Made by a program: the position numbers and the translations under genes | Part shown: positions 1-6,418 of the stretch, piece by piece | How the letters are laid out: the number at the start of each line of letters is the position of its first letter | Position numbering within the stretch: position 1 is the first letter of the stretch | Notes under the pieces: model-generated | What the model was told of the DNA's origin: nothing | The model's input: only the letters and a program-made list of their open reading frames with translations | Databases searched by the model: none | Source of the DNA: Chloroflexota bacterium | Lineage (GTDB): Bacteria > Chloroflexota > Anaerolineae > 4572-78 > J111 | Reading direction: 5' to 3' | DNA length: 6,708 nt | Assembly (NCBI GenBank): GCA_003695455.1 | Contig: RFJF01000897.1 | Coordinates: forward strand, 1 to 6,708

Positions 1-403
<403 letters not shown>

Positions 404-489
404 TTACTGCTACCCTCTCGTCTTCATTTTTCTCTATTATCCCTGACCTTGCCCCAAAGCTAAACTGCACCACTTAAGCGGTTAACAAT

Positions 490-519
490 TTGGCGATGGG
501 CGGGGTTTGGTGTTATAAT
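490..519 (+). promoter_or_regulatory. Probable extended -10 promoter for the AOR leader
   Basis: TGTTATAAT at 511-519 is a perfect TATAAT with an extended TGn element. TTGGCG at 490-495 matches the -35 consensus at four of six positions, with an 18-bp spacer. Transcription would start near 526, producing a leader of about 250 nt before the AOR start at 775. This is the only convincing sigma-70-type promoter seen upstream of AOR. The hairpin terminator at 626-664 lies between it and the gene. Confidence 0.6.
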
Positions 520-525
520 CTCCGG

Positions 526-664
526 TACCGATGAAACATAATCTGTATGCAACGAAGCACAATCACATGCAAAATTGCACAGGTTGTTGTCTCACGCAAG
601 TGTTGCACAATCCCTTGTAAAGTGAACGGCGCTATGTCTACTGAACATAGCGCCGTAATTTTTT
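526..664 (+). ncRNA. Candidate attenuated leader RNA or small RNA upstream of AOR
   Basis: If transcription starts near 526 and stops at the hairpin at 626-664, the product would be a short RNA of about 140 nt. The segment contains repeated words: GCACAATC at 557-564 and 605-612, and TTGCACA at 575-581 and 603-609. TGCAAC at 548-553 is complementary to GTTGCA at 602-607, so a closing stem around a roughly 48-nt insert is possible. I do not recognise a named riboswitch or small-RNA family here. Either a regulated leader of AOR or an independent small RNA would fit. The evidence is only promoter, repeats and terminator, so the call is tentative. Confidence 0.3.
626..664 (+). terminator. Intrinsic terminator hairpin inside the AOR leader
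   Basis: The arm ACGGCGCTATGT (626-637) pairs perfectly over 12 bp with ACATAGCGCCGT (645-656). The loop is CTACTGA, and AA followed by six T residues (659-664) comes next. This is a textbook intrinsic terminator. Its position is notable: it lies downstream of the putative AOR promoter and 110 nt before the AOR start codon. It could therefore act as an attenuator, or end a small RNA. Confidence 0.8.
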
Positions 665-760
665 AAACCGGAGGTGAACGGCCAATTATCGGAGTGGCAT
701 TCCCAAAGCACGTAACCCGCACGTGCCAAAGAAAGAACGACCTTACTAAAATTACTTCAG

Positions 761-766
761 AAGGAG
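761..766 (+). promoter_or_regulatory. Ribosome binding site of AOR
   Basis: AAGGAG is followed by 8 nt and then the ATG at 775. This is a strong Shine-Dalgarno match at good spacing and fixes the AOR start. Confidence 0.85.
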
Positions 767-774
767 ATTAATCA

Positions 775-2622
775 ATGGCAATAGGTGGATTTAAAAACAG
801 AGTTGCTTGGGTAAATTTGACCGACGGTAGTGTTGAATACAAAGGCGTAAGCGACGACGACGCCAAAAAATATATTGGCGCACGTGGCCTGGGCGTAAAA
901 TATGTATTCGATAACGGACCTGAAGTTGACCCGCTGTCGCCTGATAATATTTTGTGTGTTATGGGCGGCCCGCTCACCGGCACCGATGTCAACATGAGCG
1001 GCCGGCTGTGCGTGGTGACTAAATCTCCTCTTACCGGCACTGTAACCGACGCGCATATGGGCGGCTGGACGGCGGCCAAAATGAAATGGGCCGGCTTTGA
1101 CGGGCTGGTCTTTAAAGGCAAAGCAGAAAAACCGGTGTACGCGTTGCTGGAAAACGGCCAACTCACCCTGCACGATGCCTCTGACGTGTGGGGCAAAGGC
1201 GTGCATGAAACGCTGAACATCCTCACCGAACGGCATGGCGGCTCTGCCAAAGGCGGCAAAGGTGCGGTAGACGGCATGGCTATTGGCCAGGCCGGCGAAA
1301 ACCTGGTCAAGTTTGCCTGTTGGATCAACGTAGATGACCGGGCGGCAGGCCGCGGCGGCACCGGCGCAGTGGCCGGCAGCAAAAACCTCAAGGCCATCAT
1401 CATCAAAAGCGATAAAAGCGGCAAGCCCCAACCGGCCAACAAAGACGCCGACAAAGAAGCGCGGCGCACAGCCCTGAACGCAATTATGGCCGAAGAAAAC
1501 ATCACCTCGCCGCGCAAGGGCGGGTTGAGCCTGTATGGCACCAACGTGCTGATGAACATCACCGACAGCATCGGTGCGCTGCCGGCCAACAACTCGCAGT
1601 ACACCGCGTTTGGCGCGGAAAAAGCAGAGAAAATCTCCGGCGAATTTGTGCGCGAACACATTCTGGTAGAAGAACCCACCTGCCACGCCTGCCCGGTAGC
1701 CTGCAAAAAAGAAGTGGAAGTTACCGAAGGACCGTTCAAGGTGCGGATGGAAAGCCTGGAATACGAACCGGCCTGGTCGCTGGGCGCCAACTGCGGCAAT
1801 GATGATGTAAACGCCGTGGCCTACATTATTGACATGGCCAATGACTACGGCTACGATGCAATTGAAATTGGGCAAACCATTGCCACCTACATGGAAGCCT
1901 GCCAGCGCGGTTACGCCAACGGCGACGGCAAACTGGACTGGGGCGACACCCAGGGCATGGTTGAACTGGCCCGCAAAATTGCCTTCCGTGAAGGTGTGGG
2001 CGATGTACTGGCCGAAGGGCCGGCCAACGCCGCCAAAGCCTGGGGCCACCCGGAAATCTCAATGTCCGTCAAAGGCCAGTCCATTCCGGCCTACGACCCG
2101 CGCGGTCTCAAGGGCATGGGCATTGCCTACGCCACCAGCAACCGCGGCGCCTGCCACCTGCGCGCCTACACCCCCGCCGCCGAACTGGGCGTGATGCCGT
2201 TTGGTTCGCTCAAGGTTGACCCGCTGGCCTGGGAAGGCAAAGGCGGCCTGACCAAAGTCTTCCAGGATGTACACGCCGTGTCCGACTCGCTGGACTTGTG
2301 CAAGTTCTCCGCATTTGCGGAAGGGATGGACGAGTACACGGCCCAGTTCAACGCTGTGACCGGCCTGAACTACAGCACTGAAGAACTGCTCAAATGCGGC
2401 GAGCGCATTTACAACCTGGAACGCTACTACAATAACCTGGCCGGCTTTGGCGAAGGTTCCGACTACCTGCCCAAACGCTTCACCGAAGAAGCCAGCACCA
2501 TGCCCGGCTCAGAAGGCCACGTCTGTGAGCTGGACAAAATGCTGGATGAATATTACAAAGAACGCGGCTGGGAAAACGGCGTGGTACCGGAAAGCAAACT
2601 GAAAGAACTGGAAATCATCTAG
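775..2622 (+). CDS. aor: Aldehyde:ferredoxin oxidoreductase, tungsten-pterin enzyme
   Basis: This 615-aa protein is full length for the family (the Pyrococcus furiosus enzyme is about 605 aa). AORs oxidise aldehydes to carboxylic acids and pass electrons to ferredoxin or a partner subunit, using a tungsten (or molybdenum) bis-pterin and one [4Fe-4S] cluster. They act in the cytoplasm. Visible family features are the N-terminal pterin-binding domain (about 1-210), with GRLCVVTKSPLTG (76-88) and the GRGGTGAVAGSKNLKAI stretch (192-208). The cluster cysteines are C303-x2-C306-x3-C310 with the fourth at C509. The two pterin motifs are NDYGYD (356-361) and DSLDLC (504-509). E331 and H461 are plausible active-site residues by position. 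In DSLDLC an Asp takes the place of the usual Gly. There is no signal peptide, as expected. The gene has its own RBS and terminator, and no MoaD-like, ferredoxin or FAD subunit gene adjoins it. The physiological aldehyde and electron acceptor cannot be told from sequence. Confidence 0.95.
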   Translation: MAIGGFKNRVAWVNLTDGSVEYKGVSDDDAKKYIGARGLGVKYVFDNGPEVDPLSPDNILCVMGGPLTGTDVNMSGRLCVVTKSPLTGTVTDAHMGGWTAAKMKWAGFDGLVFKGKAEKPVYALLENGQLTLHDASDVWGKGVHETLNILTERHGGSAKGGKGAVDGMAIGQAGENLVKFACWINVDDRAAGRGGTGAVAGSKNLKAIIIKSDKSGKPQPANKDADKEARRTALNAIMAEENITSPRKGGLSLYGTNVLMNITDSIGALPANNSQYTAFGAEKAEKISGEFVREHILVEEPTCHACPVACKKEVEVTEGPFKVRMESLEYEPAWSLGANCGNDDVNAVAYIIDMANDYGYDAIEIGQTIATYMEACQRGYANGDGKLDWGDTQGMVELARKIAFREGVGDVLAEGPANAAKAWGHPEISMSVKGQSIPAYDPRGLKGMGIAYATSNRGACHLRAYTPAAELGVMPFGSLKVDPLAWEGKGGLTKVFQDVHAVSDSLDLCKFSAFAEGMDEYTAQFNAVTGLNYSTEELLKCGERIYNLERYYNNLAGFGEGSDYLPKRFTEEASTMPGSEGHVCELDKMLDEYYKERGWENGVVPESKLKELEII

Positions 2623-2643
2623 TTCTGCTCTGTTAAATTTGCC

Positions 2644-2691
2644 GCACAACCAAAAACGGCTTCCCAAATCGGGAAGCCGTTTTAGTTGTGC
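2644..2691. terminator. Long bidirectional intrinsic terminator after AOR
   Basis: A perfect 13-bp stem joins AAAACGGCTTCCC (2653-2665) to GGGAAGCCGTTTT (2671-2683) around a 5-nt loop. It is extended by a second perfect 7-bp stem, GCACAAC (2644-2650) with GTTGTGC (2685-2691), across a small 2x1 internal loop. The A-run before and T-run after the core stem let it work in both directions. It lies 21 bp beyond the AOR stop and separates AOR from everything downstream. Confidence 0.85.
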
Positions 2692-3057
2692 CGGTTTGTT
2701 ACGGCAAAGGCAATAAAAATAACGCAGTTGTGAGGCGGAACAGGTACGCGGGGTTGATACACCGGATGACAGATGGCATCTGCATTCTGTACCGGACTCT
2801 GGCGAAAATAAATCGGCACCGGGGCAAAACCAGCCGGCCGGCTTTCTTCAACAAAAGTTCTCTGGCACACCAAATTCTGGCGGCCTTGCGGCCCTTACTA
2901 CCCACAGGCTGGCCGGTCTATGTTCAATTCCAAAGTTGGTACGCCTTCAGACGGCTCATCAAATGTATTCGTTGCCAGGGCCGGCATGTTACCTGCGGTT
3001 TGAAACACAATCGCACACTCAATGGCAAACGCCTCAACCATCACGCCCGCGAACTTG
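2692..3057. other. Gene-free stretch between AOR terminator and regulator promoter
   Basis: I see no convincing gene here. An open frame on the plus strand (2688-3062) has no ribosome-binding site and an Arg/His/Cys-rich composition unlike a folded protein. On the minus strand, roughly 3093 down to 2903, a stop-bounded frame reads with more protein-like composition (for example FAIECAIVFQTAGNMPAL and GVPTLELNIDRPACG). It lacks a clear start and ends in tandem stops, so it may be a decayed gene or a dispersed intergenic repeat. A perfect 12-bp palindrome, AGCCGGCCGGCT, lies at 2832-2843. Function is unknown. Confidence 0.4.
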
Positions 3058-3063
3058 TATAAT
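3058..3063 (+). promoter_or_regulatory. Possible -10 box for the MalT/LuxR-type regulator gene
   Basis: A perfect TATAAT preceded directly by TTG lies about 96 bp before the chosen start codon. No recognisable -35 box is present at the right distance. Transcription would start near 3070. The leader would then contain nested inverted repeats, GCATAA (3088-3093) with TTATGC (3115-3120) and GTTA (3098-3101) with TAAC (3105-3108), which might be a hairpin or an operator. Confidence 0.4.
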
Positions 3064-3145
3064 GTGCTGCGATGATTACCACACTGTGCATAAAGATGTT
3101 AAAATAACCGGGCGTTATGCGGCTATTATGAAATAACTGCTGAAC

Positions 3146-3151
3146 AGGTGA
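3146..3151 (+). promoter_or_regulatory. Ribosome binding site that decides the regulator start
   Basis: AGGTGA is followed by 8 nt and then ATG at 3160. The upstream in-frame GTG at 3148 lies inside this site and has no Shine-Dalgarno sequence of its own, so ATG 3160 is the better start. Confidence 0.7.
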
Positions 3152-3159
3152 AACGCGAA

Positions 3160-5919
3160 ATGGACCTGGAGATATTACCTCTCATACAAACCAAACTGCA
3201 TCGTCCGATGGTGGTCGGCGATTTGATCGAGCGGCTTCACCTCTTGAGGCGACTCGATATGCATTGTGATCTGCCACTGATCCTGGTATCGGCGCCTGCC
3301 GGCTATGGCAAAACTACGCTGGTGAACCAGTGGTTGGACCAGGCCCCTTATCCCGCAGCCTGGCTGTCACTGGATGAAAATGACAATAACGTAGTAGATT
3401 TTCTCAGTTATTTTGTTGCAGCCATTCAGGCTCTTTTTCCCAACGGGTGTTCAACCACGCAGAAACTACTGACCCGGCCTCAAATTCCGCCGCTGAATTC
3501 CCTGATTGGAACGCTTGTTAACGAAATCGCCGTTCTGCCGGAGTCTTTCTTGCTGGTTCTGGATGATTATCACGTTATTGAGCAGAAGGAAATTCACCAG
3601 CTGATTTCGGTGTTGTTACGACACGCCCCGCCGCCCCTCCACCTGGTCATTACCTCTCGGAAAGACCCGCCGTTTTCTCTGGCCCGGCCTCGGGCCACGC
3701 AACAGATAGCCGAAATCCGGTTGAATGATTTGCGCTTTACAACTGACGAGGCACAGCGTTATTTGAACCTCTGCCCGGAGGCCGAGATTTCGCCTGAAGT
3801 TTTGGCTATCCTGGTTGAACGGACCGAAGGCTGGGCTGTTGGTTTGCGCCTGGCCTGTCTGTCTCTTCAAAATCAAGAGAATCATACAGCTTTCATAGAA
3901 TCGTTTAAAGGGACCGACCGGTACATTATGGAGTACCTGGTTGATGAAATTCTGGCTCACCAGCCTCGGGCAATCCAGATGTTTCTGCTATTCACCTCTT
4001 TGCTGGATCGATTTTGCGCCTCGTTGGGCGATGCAATATTGGACGTTGCATCTCTTGAAATTCCCGGTGGGGCAGGTTATCTGTCTGGTGCGGAAATTTT
4101 GGCAAAGCTGGAAAGGGATAATCTTTTTCTGGTGGCGCTGGACCAACGGCATGAATGGTTCCGGTACCACCACCTGTTTCAAGACCTGTTACGGCACAAG
4201 CTGAAAGCAGAAACCACGCCGGCCCAAAGAGTTTCTCTCCACGCCGCTGCCGGACGGTGGCTGGAACAACATGATTTTATTGAAGAAGCCTTACGCCATT
4301 ATTTTGCTGCCGGTGACATTTCCGCAGCGGCAAATCTGGTGGCCCGGCAGCGATATGCCTTGCTAAACCGGGCCCAATGGCAACGGCTTGAACAGCAGCT
4401 AGGCCGATTCTCGCCTGACAACCTGGAGCAATTTCCGGCCTTGCTCATGCTGAAAACCTGGTTGATTTACCATCAGGGCCGGTGGGCAGAACTTCCTGCG
4501 GCCCTGCAGCAACTAGAAGTAGCAATGGACAGGGCGTCATTGCCTCCGGAGGAAATCAGACATCTGCAAGGTGAGATGAGCGCCCTGCGCAGTCTTTTAT
4601 CTTTTATTGCCGTTGATCTGGAAAAGACACTAGCCTGCGCCCAACAATCAATCGAGGAGTCCCCCCACGAGTTATGGATTGTACGTGTTCTGGCACGTCT
4701 CCTTTTGGCCGCTTCACTGCAGATGAAGGGCGATTCCAGCCAGGCTTACACCGCCATATACCGTGGTTTTGAAGAAGAAAAAAACCAGAGTATCCGGTTT
4801 AAGGCTACGCTGATGTTGACTGTTTGTTACCTTCATTGGCTAAACACCAACTTGCAAGATATGGTGCAGGCCGCCAAAGAATGTATCAAGCTCAGCCGGG
4901 ATGCCAATTCGCCGGAAATTATGAATTATGGCTATTTTCACCTGGGGCAGGTCCGGTATCAACAAAATGACCTGGCTGCTGCGGAACAACATTTTGCCAC
5001 AGTGGCCCAGCAACCCTATCTCAACTACGGCGACTGCTACGCCCATAGCGCCTGTGCCCTGGCCCTGATTCACCAAATTAAGGGTCAGCCCAACCAGGCC
5101 CGGGCGGTGCTGCGGGCGGCCGGTATATTTATGCTTGAAACCGGCAACACCACCTTGCTGCCGCTAATTCAGGCGTTTCAGGCAGAGATTGCGCTAAGGC
5201 AGGGGCAACTGGCCGTTGCCAGCCACTGGGCTGACCAGGCTGACCCGGCCATGCCATTGCAGCCGGTTTATGGATTTTTCTCACCCCATTTGACCCTGGT
5301 CAAAATATGGTTGGCGCAAGACACGCCGGGCAGCCGCCGGCAAGCAACCGAGATGCTGGAAAAAGTCAGAGCCTTTTTTGAAACCACCCACAACACCCGC
5401 TTTTTAATTGACACGCTTGCCTTGCAGGCTTTACTCTGCCAATCCAAAGGTGACTACCCAAATGCGCTGGACGTTTTGGAACAGGCTCTCATTTTGGCCC
5501 AACCTGGCCGTTTTATCCGGTTATTTGTAGATTTAGGCCCACAAATGGCGTACCTGCTGGCCGAGTTAAAGTCTGACGATAGCGAAATGGAACAATATCT
5601 TGCCCAAATTTTAGCCGCCTTCTCCGATTTTGGATCTACGATTGCCGATTTACGATTAGATGGGAAAAAAATCGTAAATCGTAAATCCAAAATCCAAAAT
5701 CTGGCAGAGCCTTTAACCAACCGCGAGCATGAAGTTCTGGGCCTTCTGGTACAGCGGTTGACAGACAAAGAGATTGCCGGGCGGTTATCTGTTAGCCCCG
5801 CCACGGTCAAAACCCACAACAAAAATATCTTTGCCAAACTCGGTGTTAAAAACCGCCGCCAGGCCGTTACCCGCGCTCAAGAGCTTAACCTGATTCCCAC
5901 AGCAATGTCCCGGCTGTAA
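3160..5919 (+). CDS. MalT-like ATP-dependent LuxR-family transcriptional regulator
   Basis: This 919-aa protein has the three-part layout of MalT-type STAND regulators (E. coli MalT is 901 aa), numbered from ATG 3160. The N-terminal NTPase has a Walker A loop SAPAGYGKTT (44-53), a Walker B strand LLVLDDYH (131-138), the sensor-like segment LVITSRKDPP (about 162-171), the GWAVGLRLA segment (224-232) and the FRYHHLFQDLL segment (334-344). The middle (about 375-815) is all-helical and TPR-like, and is the usual site of inducer binding. The C-terminus has a LuxR helix-turn-helix, from LTNREHEVL (852-860) through TDKEIAGRLSVSPATVKTH (868-886). Such proteins oligomerise with ATP and inducer and activate sigma-70 promoters; the inducer here is unknown. 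The linker at 823-848 is encoded by an AT-rich inverted repeat, suggesting an inserted element. An alternative GTG start at 3148 would add four residues. It is separated from AOR by a terminator and a 450-bp gap, so control of AOR is only a possibility. Codon use is more mixed than in AOR, suggesting lower expression. Confidence 0.93.
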   Translation: MDLEILPLIQTKLHRPMVVGDLIERLHLLRRLDMHCDLPLILVSAPAGYGKTTLVNQWLDQAPYPAAWLSLDENDNNVVDFLSYFVAAIQALFPNGCSTTQKLLTRPQIPPLNSLIGTLVNEIAVLPESFLLVLDDYHVIEQKEIHQLISVLLRHAPPPLHLVITSRKDPPFSLARPRATQQIAEIRLNDLRFTTDEAQRYLNLCPEAEISPEVLAILVERTEGWAVGLRLACLSLQNQENHTAFIESFKGTDRYIMEYLVDEILAHQPRAIQMFLLFTSLLDRFCASLGDAILDVASLEIPGGAGYLSGAEILAKLERDNLFLVALDQRHEWFRYHHLFQDLLRHKLKAETTPAQRVSLHAAAGRWLEQHDFIEEALRHYFAAGDISAAANLVARQRYALLNRAQWQRLEQQLGRFSPDNLEQFPALLMLKTWLIYHQGRWAELPAALQQLEVAMDRASLPPEEIRHLQGEMSALRSLLSFIAVDLEKTLACAQQSIEESPHELWIVRVLARLLLAASLQMKGDSSQAYTAIYRGFEEEKNQSIRFKATLMLTVCYLHWLNTNLQDMVQAAKECIKLSRDANSPEIMNYGYFHLGQVRYQQNDLAAAEQHFATVAQQPYLNYGDCYAHSACALALIHQIKGQPNQARAVLRAAGIFMLETGNTTLLPLIQAFQAEIALRQGQLAVASHWADQADPAMPLQPVYGFFSPHLTLVKIWLAQDTPGSRRQATEMLEKVRAFFETTHNTRFLIDTLALQALLCQSKGDYPNALDVLEQALILAQPGRFIRLFVDLGPQMAYLLAELKSDDSEMEQYLAQILAAFSDFGSTIADLRLDGKKIVNRKSKIQNLAEPLTNREHEVLGLLVQRLTDKEIAGRLSVSPATVKTHNKNIFAKLGVKNRRQAVTRAQELNLIPTAMSRL
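5626..5701. repeat. 76-nt AT-rich inverted repeat inside the regulator gene
   Basis: Inner arms CGATTTACGATT (5646-5657) and AATCGTAAATCG (5670-5681) are perfectly complementary over 12 bp around a 12-nt loop. Outer arms GATTTTGGAT (5626-5635) and ATCCAAAATC (5692-5701, with a second overlapping copy at 5685-5694) are also perfectly complementary. The base composition (GATTT/AAATC words) is unlike the GC-rich flanks. It encodes a Lys/Arg/Ile/Asn-rich linker with residues such as IVNRKSKIQN. From general knowledge, similar words recur as intergenic repeats in several bacterial phyla; I have not been able to check copies in this genome. Confidence 0.75.
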
Positions 5920-6143
5920 AAACACCTTGCTGATTACCCCTAACCCAACCCGCCCGCCGCACCCAATTTACAGCACAAAAAAAGCAGCACCGTAACCAAA
6001 GTAACAAACTGTTCCCGATAGACGTGTGCCACAAATCATTCCCCCTCAATATCCCCATTTTTTCCCTATTTTTGGGGGATGTGTTATCACCCCTGATGTG
6101 TCAATATATGTTTATGTTAGCCGGCCGGGCAAAAGAGCTTATT
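5920..6143. other. Non-coding stretch after the regulator gene
   Basis: I see no gene and no convincing terminator for the regulator. The stretch has C-rich runs. ATCCCC (6051-6056) can pair with GGGGAT (6075-6080) around an 18-nt T-rich loop, and an alternative pairing uses CCCCC (6041-6045) with GGGGG (6074-6078). An open frame runs through from 6026, but its N-terminal part (6026-6143) has no ribosome-binding site and no recognisable similarity. Confidence 0.45.
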
Positions 6144-6397
6144 GTGGCACAAAACCAGAAAACGCAATGAACTTGTACCTGGAAGGTATCCGGGACGGTA
6201 AAGCAAAAGGGGCCGTAACAAAAACCTCCGTTGATGGGGCAACAAGGATTACCAACCTGGGTAAAACCCCAGCAAACAAACAGCTTGAGCGCTGTTTTAT
6301 CCGTGATGTTCTGATTGGTGGAAATCCTGCAAAAATTGATAATTACCTTGCCGGCGAAAGGTGCATCCCCGGAAGTAGAGTAGGCCAACAGCGGTAA
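6144..6397 (+). pseudogene. Decayed remnant of a tandem SnoaL-like (NTF2-fold) protein
   Basis: The readable part, ENAMNLYLEGIRDGKAKGAVTK, matches what I recall as the N-terminus of tandem SnoaL-like/NTF2-family proteins, where the text continues with a YTG-RYTQHSTGV-type segment. Here it jumps directly to SVDGATRITNLGKTPANKQL and FIRDVLIGGNPAKIDNYL. In intact relatives these form the inter-domain linker and the start of the second domain. About 90-100 residues of domain one therefore seem deleted in frame, and domain two stops after roughly 30 residues. Two frameshifts are plausible. At the start, GTG at 6144 reads VAQNQ in the frame that would join ENAMNL after one base. Near 6367, where YIQHNPEV would be expected, PEV appears in another frame. 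No ribosome-binding site precedes either the GTG or the ATG at 6168. An active 123-aa protein is unlikely. The family assignment is from memory of conserved text, not from a search. Confidence 0.6.
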
Positions 6398-6404
6398 ATT
6401 TTAA

Positions 6405-6412
6405 GAGGGAGG
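6405..6412 (+). promoter_or_regulatory. Strong ribosome binding site for the 85-aa gene
   Basis: GAGGGAGG is followed by 6 nt and then a GTG start at 6419. The strong match makes the GTG start credible even though no in-frame ATG lies nearby. Confidence 0.75.
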
Positions 6413-6418
6413 AAGAAG

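Noticed and set aside
526..774. A molybdenum/tungsten cofactor (Moco-type) riboswitch in the AOR leader
   Set aside because: The position and the gene would fit, but I could not match the leader to the conserved Moco motif from memory. I report only an unclassified leader with a terminator.
772..2049. Long minus-strand open frames (425 aa and 343 aa) opposite AOR
   Set aside because: They lie entirely antisense to a gene with clear family motifs. The GC-rich third positions of AOR codons remove stops on the other strand. They have no ribosome-binding site and no recognisable motifs.
2688..3062. 124-aa plus-strand open frame between AOR and the regulator
   Set aside because: It starts inside the AOR terminator, has no Shine-Dalgarno sequence, and has a composition rich in Arg, His, Cys and Trp that is typical of chance translation.
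6026..6143. N-terminal 39 codons of the open frame that runs through the SnoaL-like remnant
   Set aside because: The translation is Pro/Phe/Tyr-rich with no similarity to the family N-terminus, and there is no ribosome-binding site at 6026. The likely original start lies near 6144 in another frame.
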